This document shows, piece after piece, positions 27,898 through 37,176 of a stretch of 64,000 bases of DNA. Both the position numbers and the translations under genes were made by a program. The number at the start of each line of letters is the position of its first letter. Positions within the stretch are counted from its first letter, which is position 1. The stretch comes from Candidatus Competibacteraceae bacterium (GTDB lineage: Bacteria; Pseudomonadota; Gammaproteobacteria; Competibacterales; Competibacteraceae), in assembly GCA_003989085.1 (NCBI GenBank), contig RXIV01000003.1:1-64000 (forward strand), given 5' to 3'. The notes under the pieces are model-generated. The model made no database searches, was not told the DNA's origin, and saw nothing but the letters and a program-made list of their open reading frames with translations.

Positions 27898-28608
27898 TCA
27901 AGCCGCAACCCACACCGCTATGGCTGAGTAATTGCCCGGATCGGCTGGAGCGCGGCTCAGTATCCGATACTCCAGTAACTCCAGCCATTCCTCCGGCCTA
28001 GTGGTTTTGAGGCGGTCGGCGATCATCTCCAGTTCGGTGACGGACCGCGATAGTCCATCGCTGCATAACAGGAAAGCGTCGTCTGGTTGCAGCGCCACCG
28101 GCTCCGGTAGCACGGTCAAGCGCAGATCATCCAGTTCGTCTGGGCGCTGGCGCAGGTTTGCGTTCTGACGCAGGGACGGAGAGGGGAAATCGCCGGCGTT
28201 GATCAACCGCTGCGGGACGCAATAAGCACCCGTCTGGAACACGACCGCGCCAGCCCGAATGTGGTAAAGCCGGGCAGCGCCGCTCTGCGCCCAGATCGCC
28301 TGCCCGGCGTCCATCAGCAGCACCACGACAGTCGTTTGCCACCCACCTTGGGCGGCGTACAGATAGCTGCGCACCGTGGCCGATTCCAGTCCAGCCTGTT
28401 GCGCGAAGGCGGCTTGCACCGCCAAAACGGCGCGCTGTGAAGTTTGCTCGCCACCGCAACGCTCGTCCGTTTGCCCATCCGCTAAAACCACGCAGAACTC
28501 GCCCCGTCTGTTTTCAAACACCGCGCAGGCGTGATGGTCAGCCAGACCACCGGCGCGGCTCAGCGTCGCGGCGCTCAAGATCGGACTGACTGCCGCCGCA
28601 TTCACCAT
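27898..28608 (-). CDS. divergent PP2C-like phosphatase domain protein
   Basis: 236 residues from ATG 28608 (MVNAAAVSPI), chosen because GAGG lies 9 nt upstream and because it avoids the overlap with the previous gene that the 28737 start would cause. The fold resembles PP2C: CVVLADGQTDE replaces the metal motif VADGMGG, TTVVVLLMDAGQAIWAQSG matches the core sheet, and FLLCSDGLSRSV matches the second metal motif. The closing DN(V/I)T aspartate region reads PGNYSAIAVW, so one metal-binding aspartate is lost. It may be weakly active or a binding partner of the full PP2C encoded just upstream. Confidence 0.72.
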   Translation of the reverse strand: MVNAAAVSPILSAATLSRAGGLADHHACAVFENRRGEFCVVLADGQTDERCGGEQTSQRAVLAVQAAFAQQAGLESATVRSYLYAAQGGWQTTVVVLLMDAGQAIWAQSGAARLYHIRAGAVVFQTGAYCVPQRLINAGDFPSPSLRQNANLRQRPDELDDLRLTVLPEPVALQPDDAFLLCSDGLSRSVTELEMIADRLKTTRPEEWLELLEYRILSRAPADPGNYSAIAVWVAA

Positions 28609-28687
28609 TTGCGTAACCTCACTGGAACTGCCACTCGTAAATTTTCGTACAGGCTTTTGTTGGTCAAGGCAGGGAAAAAGCGGGTGC

Positions 28688-29635
28688 TCACGGTCGTTGC
28701 TCCGCCGCTTGCGCGGGTGTGGCGACTTTAAGGTCATATCCCGAATACGACCCCCAATACAGCCAGACGGCGAATCCAGCCAGCAACAGCAACGCGGCGC
28801 TCAAGCCGAATAATCGCTGGTAGCGGGGATGCGGGGCAGGCGGCGTGTCCTCATCACAGGCCAGAATGACGGCGGTGACGTTGTCCTGATAGGGATGCTG
28901 CTGATTCAGGGCTTCTTCAACCAGCCGGGCGGCGGCAGGTTGCGGGTCGCCAGTCAGCAGCGCGGCAATGGTTTCCGTCGCCAGCATCCGGTATAGACCA
29001 TCGCTACACAGCAGCAGCCGGTCGCCAGGTTGCAGTAGCAGTGGTCGGTAGTTGTAGTCCAGTTCCGGCAGCTCGGGTAGCCCAAGATAACTGGTCAGCA
29101 TTTCGCGTTCGGGATCGTTTAGCAGGTCATCACGGCTTAAATTGCCAGCCGCAACTTCCCGCCATAATTGACGGGCAACGGTGTGTTCCAGATTCAGTTG
29201 CGCCAGCTCGCCCTTCCGGCAGAGATAAAGATGGCTGTCGCCGACCGCTGTCCAGTACAGCCGCGCTTCATGCACCACGACAACAACCAGCGTTGCGCCA
29301 GCGTCTCCTTCATTAAGACCGGCGGAGCGGGTGAGCTGGTTGACAGCGGCATTGGCGGCCTGCACCGCGTGTTGCAGCGCGACCTCCGGTGGGGTGGCCG
29401 GGTCTTTAGCGGCGTAATGTTGGAGCAGCGTGGCGATGGTGGATTGCGCGGCTTCCCGGCCCAAAGCCATGCCGCCCATGCCATCCGCCAGTGCCGCCAC
29501 TATCCCTCCGTGGGCAGCCAGCGTCTGATCATCAAGATCGCTGAAACCAAAAGCGTCCTGTTGCTCCCGGCGCGCGCCGAGATGTTGAGCGTTGCCGGAG
29601 CGGAGTTTCAAGACAATGATCCCGATTCCGGCCAA
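28688..29635 (-). CDS. PP2C-family Ser/Thr protein phosphatase with C-terminal membrane anchor
   Basis: A metal-dependent phosphatase of 315 residues. Metal-binding motifs are complete: EQQDAFGF near 25, ALADGMGGMALG near 49-57, LLLCSDGLYRML near 200 and YQDNVTAVIL near 250. A membrane helix follows at about 275-296 (LFGLSAALLLLAGFAVWLYW), which would tether the catalytic part on the cytoplasmic side. It is followed downstream by a second, degenerate PP2C-like protein. No Ser/Thr kinase is in the window, so its substrates are unknown. Confidence 0.88.
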   Translation of the reverse strand: MAGIGIIVLKLRSGNAQHLGARREQQDAFGFSDLDDQTLAAHGGIVAALADGMGGMALGREAAQSTIATLLQHYAAKDPATPPEVALQHAVQAANAAVNQLTRSAGLNEGDAGATLVVVVVHEARLYWTAVGDSHLYLCRKGELAQLNLEHTVARQLWREVAAGNLSRDDLLNDPEREMLTSYLGLPELPELDYNYRPLLLQPGDRLLLCSDGLYRMLATETIAALLTGDPQPAAARLVEEALNQQHPYQDNVTAVILACDEDTPPAPHPRYQRLFGLSAALLLLAGFAVWLYWGSYSGYDLKVATPAQAAEQRP

Positions 29636-29638
29636 TGA

Positions 29639-29860
29639 CTACAAAAGACTGATGAATTTTTCAATGCTGATGTCCGCTTGCCGCAAAATAGCGCGTGGGG
29701 TGCCGCGATCCAGTCGGTCATGATCGGGAACAACGATTTGTGCAAAGGGATCATTCCGGCGCAACACCGTGTGATCATGGTTTTGACGGCGAAAAACAAA
29801 GCCGACCTTTTGCAATGCGTCAACGCATTGTCGCCCGGAAACACACAGTAGTTTGTTCAT
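29639..29860 (-). CDS. hicA: HicA-family mRNA interferase toxin
   Basis: A 73-residue YcfA/HicA-type protein. These double-stranded RNA-binding-like toxins cut mRNA. The core ALQKVGFVFRRQNHDHTVLRR carries the conserved GF...R...H pattern with the catalytic histidine; IVVPDHDRLDRGTPRAILRQ is the second conserved part. Its start overlaps the end of the HicB-like gene by 4 nt, giving the antitoxin-toxin order. It ends just before the PP2C gene start. Confidence 0.85.
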   Translation of the reverse strand: MNKLLCVSGRQCVDALQKVGFVFRRQNHDHTVLRRNDPFAQIVVPDHDRLDRGTPRAILRQADISIEKFISLL

Positions 29861-30063
29861 ACTGCAATCAACAGTGCGTCAAAGCGTTCTTCGGGAACGG
29901 GCAAATGATCTTCTTCAAATACCTCAACATAAAGCTGTATTGCATCCTTGATGTTGTTAATCGCGGCTGCCCGACTTTCCCCCTGACTGACACAACCGGG
30001 CAGGCTGGGGCATTCGGCAATCCAGTAGCCATCTTCGCCGGGGTAGATGATGACTTGGCGCAT
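29857..30063 (-). CDS. hicB: HicB-family antitoxin
   Basis: A 68-residue short HicB. YPGEDGYWIAECPSLPGCVSQG is the partial RNase H fold that blocks HicA, followed by AAINNIKDAIQLYVE. It has no C-terminal helix-turn-helix or ribbon-helix-helix, so self-repression of the operon would need another factor. It precedes hicA with a 4-nt overlap. No promoter can be pinned down in the 130 bp upstream. Confidence 0.85.
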   Translation of the reverse strand: MRQVIIYPGEDGYWIAECPSLPGCVSQGESRAAAINNIKDAIQLYVEVFEEDHLPVPEERFDALLIAV

Positions 30064-30200
30064 ACAGAGTGATCCTTGGTGGTTAATTAATTTTGGAACC
30101 GGAACCTGGCGAACGGCGATGAGTATAGACGGCGCGTGACTGACAGGGGAAAAGGCCGGGCATTGGATTCATCGACGCTCGAGAGCCCATCGGCAACCGG

Positions 30201-30785
30201 TCAGGCGGCGACGCTGAAGCCGGAGGAGCGGGTAATTGCGGAATTTTCGGTGGCCTGATAGACGCCCAACCGATGTTGAGCCAGTTCAATCCGCGCCTGA
30301 GTCATGCCCACTGCTGCGGCTGCCGCCACCGACCGATCCTGCGGCGATGGATCCGCCGGAGCCAACGCCGCCCGCTGTACCTGCTGCAATTTCTGGAGAG
30401 TGGCTTGTGGGTCATTCGGCACCGGCGACCGGTCGATGCTGACTTCGCCGCCAGTGGCATAGGCTTGTCCATCCGGCCCGGTGGTATAGGAAAATCGGGC
30501 GCCGCCCCGCACATACATCCCACCAGCTGCAATATGCGCTGCCTCGTGAGTACGGACTTGCCGATCCCGCTGCGCTAATTGACTAAGCAGGGCAGCGGTT
30601 TTGGCGTCTTGTGATGAAGCTGCGCTTCCGGTCTCCTGGGCTGGTGCGGTCGTTTTGGCGTCTTGCGATACTGTGGAATCCGCAGGTTGCGGACCAGAAG
30701 CCACACGGTCGGCAGCTAAACGTGGCTGACGGGTCGTCGGAAACAGGGTCGGCCCGGCGCGAACAACTGAGTTGATGCGGTCCAT
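30201..30785 (-). CDS. SprA-related putative zinc metalloprotease
   Basis: 194 residues from ATG 30785, which follows AGGAGG by 5 nt; a start at 30839 has no such signal. The first ~75 residues are Pro/Ala/Gln-rich and probably disordered. The conserved C-terminal part has VRTHEAAHIAAGGMYVRGG, where HEAAH is an HExxH zinc site, then YATGGEVSIDRSP and SVAAAAAVGMTQARIELAQ. This is the SprA-related family (named after a Campylobacter-type protein). No signal peptide is seen. Substrate unknown. Confidence 0.85.
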   Translation of the reverse strand: MDRINSVVRAGPTLFPTTRQPRLAADRVASGPQPADSTVSQDAKTTAPAQETGSAASSQDAKTAALLSQLAQRDRQVRTHEAAHIAAGGMYVRGGARFSYTTGPDGQAYATGGEVSIDRSPVPNDPQATLQKLQQVQRAALAPADPSPQDRSVAAAAAVGMTQARIELAQHRLGVYQATENSAITRSSGFSVAA

Positions 30786-30867
30786 GACGCCCTCCTGCGC
30801 TAATGGCGATGGACGATTCCTCACCCCTGATTTTAGCACCGGACGGGAAATGCGGACGACGATTCAG

Positions 30868-31644
30868 CTAATTGGATTCCTGCTGGAGCGCATCGCGGAT
30901 CGCACGCAGACTGACCATCGCGCCCGCCGTCAACGGGTAATCGACGAACCGGGTGACATGGGTGTCGCCGGGATTGATCTCGACGGTGGGAACGCCACGC
31001 TGACTGGCTTGCACCACCGGCCCGGCGATGTAGGGAAAGACGCTGGTGGTGCCGATGCTGAACACCAAATCAAAACCCTGATCCAGCTCGGCGTAGAGGT
31101 GCTGGATTGCGGCGGACGGCAGGGCTTCGCCAAACAGCACGACGCGTGGCCGCACCAGCGATTGGCAACGCGGACAAGCCGGGGGGATTTCCAGACCACT
31201 GTAATCTGGCACAGTAGTGGTGTAATCGCAGCGGGTGCAGAATAAATCGTGAATATCGCCGTGAATTTCAATCAGGTTGCGGCTGCCGGCATCGCGGTGA
31301 AAACCGTCGATATTCTGGGTCAACACGCACACATCAAACTGATTCTGCCATTCGGCGATGATGGCGTGGGCGTCATTGAACCGCGCTCCCCGACAGGCGC
31401 TTTCAATCTGGCCCAGGTATTTCCAGGTAATGGCCGGATTGGTCTCCAGCATGGACCCGGACAGGGCGGTTTCAATCGAAAAGCTTTCTTCGGTCGCCTG
31501 ATCATTGTACAGCCCGCCAATGCCGCGATAGGTCGGCAGGCCGGAATCAGCGGAAATACCGGCGCCGGTGATGAACAGCAACCGCCGGGCGCGGCGCAGT
31601 TCTTCGGCGATGCGGGCGACAAGGGCGGGATTGGGAGAGTGCAT
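30868..31644 (-). CDS. cobB: NAD-dependent protein deacylase, Sir2 family
   Basis: Removes acyl groups from lysines using NAD. At 258 residues it is a compact sirtuin. GAGISADSGLPTYRG lies near 26-40, TQNIDGFHRDAGS holds the catalytic histidine region, HGDIHDLFCTRC and PPACPRCQSL provide the four zinc cysteines, and RPRVVLFGEALP follows. SIGTTSVFPYIAGPV and VEINPGDT complete the NAD pocket. It stands alone on the minus strand, downstream of a ParA gene. Confidence 0.94.
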   Translation of the reverse strand: MHSPNPALVARIAEELRRARRLLFITGAGISADSGLPTYRGIGGLYNDQATEESFSIETALSGSMLETNPAITWKYLGQIESACRGARFNDAHAIIAEWQNQFDVCVLTQNIDGFHRDAGSRNLIEIHGDIHDLFCTRCDYTTTVPDYSGLEIPPACPRCQSLVRPRVVLFGEALPSAAIQHLYAELDQGFDLVFSIGTTSVFPYIAGPVVQASQRGVPTVEINPGDTHVTRFVDYPLTAGAMVSLRAIRDALQQESN

Positions 31645-31694
31645 GGCGCGGCCTCGCTGAATTGAGCAATCAAACAGTGGAAAGGAATCGGGAA

Positions 31695-32459
31695 TCAGCC
31701 CGTCAGCAGCGTATAAAGCGCCTCGAACTCGCGGCTCAGTTTGTGGCGGGGATCGAGGTGGATCATCGGTAATGCCTGCAAGTGCGATTCGCGGATCTTG
31801 ATCGAAGCGGACAAGAAGGCCTCCAATACCGGTAAGCCTTCGGCCCGCAGTTCTCCGATTAACCGGGTCGGCAAGTTGGCGCGAGCCTGATACTGATTCA
31901 CCACGATCCCTTCCACTCGCAGGTCGCGATTATGGTCGGCCTGGATTTCACGGACGCTATCCATCAGCGTGTACAGGGCGCGCCGGGAGAAGTCGTCGCA
32001 ATCGAAGGGAATCAGACAGGTATCGGCGGCGATCAACGCCGAGCGGGTGTAAAAGTTCAGCGCCGGCGGGGTATCAATGAAAATCTCGTCGATGTCCTTG
32101 AAACTGTCCAGCGCTTCGCGCAGTTTGTACATCTTGTAGCGCGATTCCAGCTTGATTTGCAGGTCTTCCAGCCGAGGATCAGAGGGCAGCACACCCAGAT
32201 TGGCAAAAGGGGTGGGGACAACGTAAGCCCCTGGTTTGTCGGCGAACATCTTGTAACTCAGAATGTCGTCGAAAAAATGCGCCAGGGTTTTCTTTTGCTC
32301 ATCCAACGCCGCGCCGAGCAGATAGCGGGAAGCGTTGGCCTGCGGGTCGAGATCAACGACCAGGGTGCGCCGACCCCTCGCCGCACTGATGGCGGCCAGA
32401 TTGCAGGTGATGGTGGATTTGCCCACCCCTCCTTTCTGATTGAAGACGACTCGGCGCAT
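31695..32459 (-). CDS. ParA/MinD-type ATPase
   Basis: 254 residues from ATG 32459, taken because the protein then begins MRRVVFNQKGGVGKSTITCN, the normal ParA start. The deviant Walker A, KGGVGKST, is at 9-16; VVDLDPQANASRYLLG and EIFIDTPPALNFYT are the A' and B motifs. No parB or centromere-like repeat is next to it, so plasmid-type partition is not supported. Orphan ParA-like proteins position other cell structures in many bacteria. Confidence 0.9.
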   Translation of the reverse strand: MRRVVFNQKGGVGKSTITCNLAAISAARGRRTLVVDLDPQANASRYLLGAALDEQKKTLAHFFDDILSYKMFADKPGAYVVPTPFANLGVLPSDPRLEDLQIKLESRYKMYKLREALDSFKDIDEIFIDTPPALNFYTRSALIAADTCLIPFDCDDFSRRALYTLMDSVREIQADHNRDLRVEGIVVNQYQARANLPTRLIGELRAEGLPVLEAFLSASIKIRESHLQALPMIHLDPRHKLSREFEALYTLLTG

Positions 32460-32678
32460 GGCGGTTTCCACGGTTTTGTTAGGGTTTCCGGCAAGTGTAG
32501 TCAAGCGGCGCGAGACCGTCGAGAGCGTTCCCAACCATCGTTCTGGCAGGCGCCCTGCTATTCTCAATCAATCGGTTTGCAGTGCGGGAAAGGTGGTGGC
32601 GCCCATCGTCCCACCGACATAAATCATAACTTTCAGGCATTGCGTCGGAATTGACTGAATCAGAGGAATGGAGGCGAT

Positions 32679-33335
32679 ATGGCAAATCCACCTGCGGGGA
32701 TTCGCGTCGTGCTGGCGGGGGCGACCGGTCTGGTTGGCGGGCATTGTTTGACCCAGTTGTTGGCAGATGAGGGGGTTGCCCACATCACGGTGATCGCCCG
32801 GCATCCACTGACGCAGACTGATCCAAAGCTGACGGTTCAGGTGGTGGACTTCGAGCATCTGCGCGGGCAGGTCCGATTACCCGAAGCAGAAGCCGTGCTG
32901 TGCAGTCTCGGCACCACCCACCGGGCGGCGGGAACGCCGGAAGCCTTTGCCAAGGTCGATCATATCTACGTCGCCGAATTGGCCCGGTTGGCGGCGGCGC
33001 GGGGCATTCCCCGCTTTATTCTGGTGTCGGCGGTTGGGGCCGATCCGACCTCACCGGTGTTTTATCATCGGGTCAAGGGCCGGGCTGAGGCGGCGGTCAG
33101 CGAATTGCACTTTAAAGCGGTGCATTTGTTACGGCCCTCGTTGTTGATTGGGGATCATCCTGAACCCCGGCCAGTCGAGGACTGGGGCAAGAAACTGGCG
33201 CCGTTCTGGGCGCTGTTCGCCTGGGGGCCGCTTAGTCATTACCGGCCCGCACCAGCGGAAATCGTCGCCGCCCGGATGGTGGAACTCGCCAAGAGCGATC
33301 AGGACGGGGTTCACATCCATTACTTTCGGAACTGA
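32679..33335 (+). CDS. atypical short-chain dehydrogenase / NAD(P)-binding protein
   Basis: 218 residues with a Rossmann start VVLAGATGLVGGHCLTQLL, SLGTTHRAAGTPEAFAKVDH, FILVSAVGADPTSPVFYHRVKG with a YxxxK-like YHRVK, and LLRPSLLIGD. It resembles the TIP30/YbjT-like group of NAD(P)H-binding proteins, often annotated as nucleoside-diphosphate-sugar epimerases. The true substrate is unknown. It diverges from the ParA gene. Confidence 0.85.
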   Translation: MANPPAGIRVVLAGATGLVGGHCLTQLLADEGVAHITVIARHPLTQTDPKLTVQVVDFEHLRGQVRLPEAEAVLCSLGTTHRAAGTPEAFAKVDHIYVAELARLAAARGIPRFILVSAVGADPTSPVFYHRVKGRAEAAVSELHFKAVHLLRPSLLIGDHPEPRPVEDWGKKLAPFWALFAWGPLSHYRPAPAEIVAARMVELAKSDQDGVHIHYFRN

Positions 33336-33353
33336 AGCCGGAGAAACTGCGCC

Positions 33354-34274
33354 TCAGCCGGGTAGCGGCGGCGGTGGGGGTTCGCTGGCGGGGTCTTCGT
33401 GAATCAGTACATCAGCATTGGGAAAAACCGCCATGATCGCCGCTTCCGTCTCATCCGCCACCCGATGCGCCTCGATCAGCGGCATTTGATCATCGAGCAT
33501 CAGGTGCATCTGGACAAAATAGGTCTGTCCAGAGCGGCGGGTGCGTAACGCATGGATGCCGCACACTTGCGGATGAGCAAGGGCGATGGCCTTGATCCGG
33601 GCGTGGACTTCCAGCGGCAGTTCCTGATCCATTAGTAATTGAATCGATTCGTAACCAATCTGCCCAGCGCTGTAGACGATATACGCAGCGATGCCAATGG
33701 CGAACACCGGATCGGTCATCGGCCAGCCCAGCATGGTCAGTCCCAGCGCCACGATGGTCGCGCCGTTAGTCAACAAGTCCGTGGCGTAATGCAGGGCGTC
33801 GGCGCGAATGGCGGTGGACTGAGTGCGGCGGATCACGTGATGCTGAAAGGCCAGCAGCGCCAGAGTGGCGGCAATGGCGAATAGCAACACCCCGACTCCT
33901 ACCCACTCATCGGCCAATGGTTTGGGGTGCAGCAGCCGATCCACCGCGTTTAGAATGAGGAACACAGCTGATCCGGCAATAAACGCAGCTTGCACCAGCC
34001 CCGCCAATGGCTCGGCCTTGCCGTGACCGAAGCGGTGATCGCGGTCGGGCGGTTGCAAGGAATAACGCACCGCCAGCAAATTAATGATCGAGGCGGCAAC
34101 GTCCATCATTGAATCGACCAGCGAAGCCAGCACACTGACGGAACCGGTGAGCAGCGCCGCTGCCAGTTTGCCGGCAATCAGGAGCGATGCGGTGGCGACG
34201 GAGGCGTAAGTCGCCCGCCGCAGCAGGCGGGCGGCTTGGGCCGGATCAGTGATCAATTGCGGTTCGTCGGGCAT
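33354..34274 (-). CDS. fieF: cation diffusion facilitator (Fe2+/Zn2+ efflux, FieF-like)
   Basis: Exports divalent metal by proton antiport in the inner membrane. The 306 residues carry six helices. The transport site is formed by DSMMDVAAS (helix 2) and ALHYATD (helix 5), which match the DxxxD and HxxxD of FieF. The C-terminal cytoplasmic metal-binding domain (about 210-290) has HALRTRRSGQTYFVQMHL. The end is a run of prolines and glycines (PPPPPLPG). Metal preference cannot be read from sequence alone. Confidence 0.92.
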   Translation of the reverse strand: MPDEPQLITDPAQAARLLRRATYASVATASLLIAGKLAAALLTGSVSVLASLVDSMMDVAASIINLLAVRYSLQPPDRDHRFGHGKAEPLAGLVQAAFIAGSAVFLILNAVDRLLHPKPLADEWVGVGVLLFAIAATLALLAFQHHVIRRTQSTAIRADALHYATDLLTNGATIVALGLTMLGWPMTDPVFAIGIAAYIVYSAGQIGYESIQLLMDQELPLEVHARIKAIALAHPQVCGIHALRTRRSGQTYFVQMHLMLDDQMPLIEAHRVADETEAAIMAVFPNADVLIHEDPASEPPPPPLPG

Positions 34275-34431
34275 AAGCCTGGGTCTTTAATCGTGGGTGA
34301 AGGGAATCAGCCGAAGTGTAGCCGAGTTTCCCCGGCGCTGCGCCCTGCCAGCCGCCGCTTTCAGAAGCAAAGTACGGCTGATGTAGACCAATGACTTCAC
34401 GTTATCAACAGATTGGAAGGAGAAATCCTGC

Positions 34432-35169
34432 ATGATGGACGCCCTGACCCCTTTGCCAACCCTGCGTCATCGGGTCGCACTGATTACCGGTGGTGGCCGC
34501 GGTATCGGCGCGGCGGCTGCCGAGGCGCTGGCCCGCAAGGGCGCTCATGTTATCGTCGCCAGTCGTAGCGCGGCGGAACTGGCGGATACTGTGGCAACAC
34601 TGCGCGGCGCAGGCTTGAGCGGGTCAGCACAAGTGCTGGATGTGGCCGACGATGCAGCGGTGGAACAGGCCTTTGCTGGAATTACGGCGGAATTTGGCCG
34701 GCTGGACCTCCTGGTCAATAACGCTGCCCTGCTGCTCAGCGGCCCGTTTGCCACGATGGCGATGAGCGACTGGGATCGACTGCTGGCGGTCAACCTGCGC
34801 GGCGCGGTGCTATGCGCCCGGCAGGCGTTCCGGCTGATGGCGGAACGGGGTGGGGCTATCGTGAATGTCTCTTCGCTAGGCGGTGTGGCGAACACCGAAA
34901 AATTCCCCGGTTACACCGCCTACACGGTCAGCAAGTTTGCCTTGACCGGCCTGACTGAGGCGCTGGCGGCAGAGGGCAAGGCGTGCGGTATCCGGGTCAA
35001 TGGCGTCGCGCCGGGGGCGGTGGATACCGTGATGCTGCGTCAGGCCGCTCCACATCTCCGCACCCGCACCACTCCTGCCGATGTCGCTAAAATCATCGCC
35101 TTCCTGTGCGATCCGGCGGAATCAGGCTGCATGACCGGCGCGACCTTGGTCATCAACAGCAACCTTTAA
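34432..35169 (+). CDS. SDR family oxidoreductase
   Basis: A classical short-chain dehydrogenase of 245 residues preceded by AAGGAG. It has the cofactor loop TGGGRGIGAAAAEAL (about 18-32), NNAALL, the catalytic VNVSSLGG serine, and YTAYTVSKFALTG with YxxxK. The family includes FabG-like ketoreductases and many others. The location opposite fabB is suggestive of lipid metabolism but not proof. It ends at a shared terminator with fabB. Confidence 0.9.
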   Translation: MMDALTPLPTLRHRVALITGGGRGIGAAAAEALARKGAHVIVASRSAAELADTVATLRGAGLSGSAQVLDVADDAAVEQAFAGITAEFGRLDLLVNNAALLLSGPFATMAMSDWDRLLAVNLRGAVLCARQAFRLMAERGGAIVNVSSLGGVANTEKFPGYTAYTVSKFALTGLTEALAAEGKACGIRVNGVAPGAVDTVMLRQAAPHLRTRTTPADVAKIIAFLCDPAESGCMTGATLVINSNL

Positions 35170-35173
35170 ACGA

Positions 35174-35202
35174 AAAACCCGCCCTGTCGGCGGGTTCTTG
35201 CT
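35174..35202. terminator. bidirectional intrinsic terminator between SDR gene and fabB
   Basis: AACCCGCC-CTGT-CGGCGGGTT forms a GC-rich hairpin. On the minus strand it is followed by TTTTTCGTTT, a good T run for fabAB transcripts; on the plus strand it is followed only by CTTGCT. Confidence 0.75.
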
Positions 35203-35220
35203 GGCAATGACCGCGCTGCG

Positions 35221-36438
35221 CTACGCGGTGAAGCGCCGTAACACCAGCGTGGCGTTGGTGCCGCCGAAGCCGAAACTGTTGGAGATCGCCACGTTCAGGT
35301 CGGCGTTATCGACCCGTTTCCGGACGATGGGCAGGCCTTCTGCGGCTGGATCGAGGGTTTCGATATTGGCCGAGGCGGCGATGAAGCGGTTATCCATCAT
35401 CAGCAAGGTATAGATCGCCTCATGGACGCCCGCCGCGCCCAGTGCGTGGCCGGTCAATGACTTGGTGGCGCTGATCGGCGGAATCCGCTCGCCGAAGACT
35501 TCACGGATCGCCTCCAGTTCGCGGATGTCGCCCGCCGGCGTGCTGGTGCCGTGGGTGTTGATGTAGTCCACCGGCTCGGTCACGCCCTCCAGCGCTAGCT
35601 TCATGCAACGCATCGCGCCTTCGCCGGACGGTTGCACCATGTCATGGCCGTCAGAGGTCGCGCCGTAGCCGATCACTTCCGCGTAAATCCGCGCACCGCG
35701 CCGGCGGGCGTGCTCCAGTTCCTCCAGCACCACGATGCCGCCGCCGCCGGAAATGACGAAGCCGTCACGGGTGGCGTCATAGGGCCGGGAAGCCGTGGTC
35801 GGCGCAGCGTTATACTTGGTGGACAAAGCGCCCATCGCATCGAACAGGTGGGTCAGGCTCCAATGCACCTCTTCGCCACCGCCAGCGAACACGATGTCCT
35901 GCTTGTCCCACTGAATCAGCTCCGCGCCGTGGCCGATGCAGTGGGAGCTGGTGGCGCAGGCGGAACTGAGGCTGTAATTGACGCCCTTGATTTTGAAAGG
36001 AGTTGCCAGACAGGCGGTAGTGGTGCTGCTCATGGTGCGCGGCACCATGTACGGTCCGACCCGTTTCAGGCCCTTGCTGCGGAGCAGATCGGCGGCCTCG
36101 ACAATATTCTGCGGACTGCCGCCGCCGGTGCCGGTGATCAGTCCAGCGCGGGAGCTGGACACCATTGCTTCGGGCAATTGTGCGTCGGCAATAGCCTCAC
36201 GCATGGCAATGTAATTGAAGGCGGCGGCATCGCCCATGAAGCGCAGCACCTTGCGATCAATCAGCGCCGCCAGATCGACCCGTAACGGGCCGCGTACATG
36301 GGAACGCAGCCCCATATCCTTGTAGTCTTCAGCATATTCCAAACCACTGCGGCCCTGCTGCAAGGATTCCAGCACTTCCCAGCGGTCGTTGCCGATGCTG
36401 GACACGATACCGATACCGGTGATCACCACTCGTCTCAT
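35221..36438 (-). CDS. fabB: 3-oxoacyl-[acyl-carrier-protein] synthase I
   Basis: Elongates acyl-ACP, including unsaturated intermediates made by FabA. The start at 36438 ([16 protein letters not shown]) has GAGG 7 nt upstream; the longer frame to 36522 runs into fabA. At 405 residues it matches E. coli FabB. The nucleophile is C161 in [12 protein letters not shown]; the two histidines are in [12 protein letters not shown] and [13 protein letters not shown]. It lies 10 nt after fabA, forming the fabAB operon that marks the anaerobic unsaturated fatty acid route. Confidence 0.97.
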   Translation of the reverse strand: MRRVVITGIGIVSSIGNDRWEVLESLQQGRSGLEYAEDYKDMGLRSHVRGPLRVDLAALIDRKVLRFMGDAAAFNYIAMREAIADAQLPEAMVSSSRAGLITGTGGGSPQNIVEAADLLRSKGLKRVGPYMVPRTMSSTTTACLATPFKIKGVNYSLSSACATSSHCIGHGAELIQWDKQDIVFAGGGEEVHWSLTHLFDAMGALSTKYNAAPTTASRPYDATRDGFVISGGGGIVVLEELEHARRRGARIYAEVIGYGATSDGHDMVQPSGEGAMRCMKLALEGVTEPVDYINTHGTSTPAGDIRELEAIREVFGERIPPISATKSLTGHALGAAGVHEAIYTLLMMDNRFIAASANIETLDPAAEGLPIVRKRVDNADLNVAISNSFGFGGTNATLVLRRFTA

Positions 36439-36448
36439 GATTTTATCC

Positions 36449-36976
36449 TCAAAAGCCGTCGGTCGAGGTGAACAGCCCGACCCGCAGGTCTTTACCGACG
36501 TAAATGGTGCGACCATCGACATCGACGGTCGCGTCGGCGATGCCCATGACCAGTTTACGCAGGATGACCCGCCGCATGTGAATGTGATACGTCAGTTTTT
36601 TCGCTTCGGGGCGCACTTGGCCGGTAAATTTCACTTCACCACAACCGAGCGCCCGCCCCCGGCCCAGCCCGCCCATCCAGCCGAGGAAGAATCCAACCAG
36701 TTGCCACATGGCGTCCAGGCCCAGACAGCCGGGCATGACCGGATCGCCGATGAAATGGCAGCCAAAAAACCACAGGTCAGGATGAATATCCAGCTCCGCG
36801 ACTATCTCACCCTTGCCGTACTCGCCGCCCTCAGCGCCAATGTGGACGATACGATCCACCATGAGCATATTCGGCAACGGCAGTTGGGCGTTGCCAGGGC
36901 CGAACAGCTCACCACGGGCGCAGGCGAGCAGTTCATCGCGGGTGTAGCTGGATTGCTTATTCACGAACAGGGACAT
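36449..36976 (-). CDS. fabA: 3-hydroxydecanoyl-ACP dehydratase/isomerase
   Basis: Dehydrates 3-hydroxydecanoyl-ACP and isomerises the product to the cis-3 form, starting unsaturated fatty acid synthesis. At 175 residues the length is standard. The active-site histidine is H74 in [14 protein letters not shown], and the aspartate is D88 in [25 protein letters not shown] precedes them. First gene of fabA-fabB. The 180-bp region upstream separates it from a divergent HD-domain gene; no FadR- or FabR-type operator could be confirmed by eye. Confidence 0.97.
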   Translation of the reverse strand: MSLFVNKQSSYTRDELLACARGELFGPGNAQLPLPNMLMVDRIVHIGAEGGEYGKGEIVAELDIHPDLWFFGCHFIGDPVMPGCLGLDAMWQLVGFFLGWMGGLGRGRALGCGEVKFTGQVRPEAKKLTYHIHMRRVILRKLVMGIADATVDVDGRTIYVGKDLRVGLFTSTDGF

Positions 36977-37176
36977 CCTTTTGGAATTGAAGGGTTAAAG
37001 CGAATGGCGTCTGCCCTCCCCAGGCGTTTTTCCACTACGGCGGAGTTGAAAAAGCCGGGGTTGGGCCGAAACCCGAATGAGGGAGGGCGATTATAGGGAT
37101 TTTTGCGCTTTAATGGGGAACGCCTTTCGGGCGTTGATCATATCGCCTCTGTTCAACTGTGGTTGAGGATTGCTCG

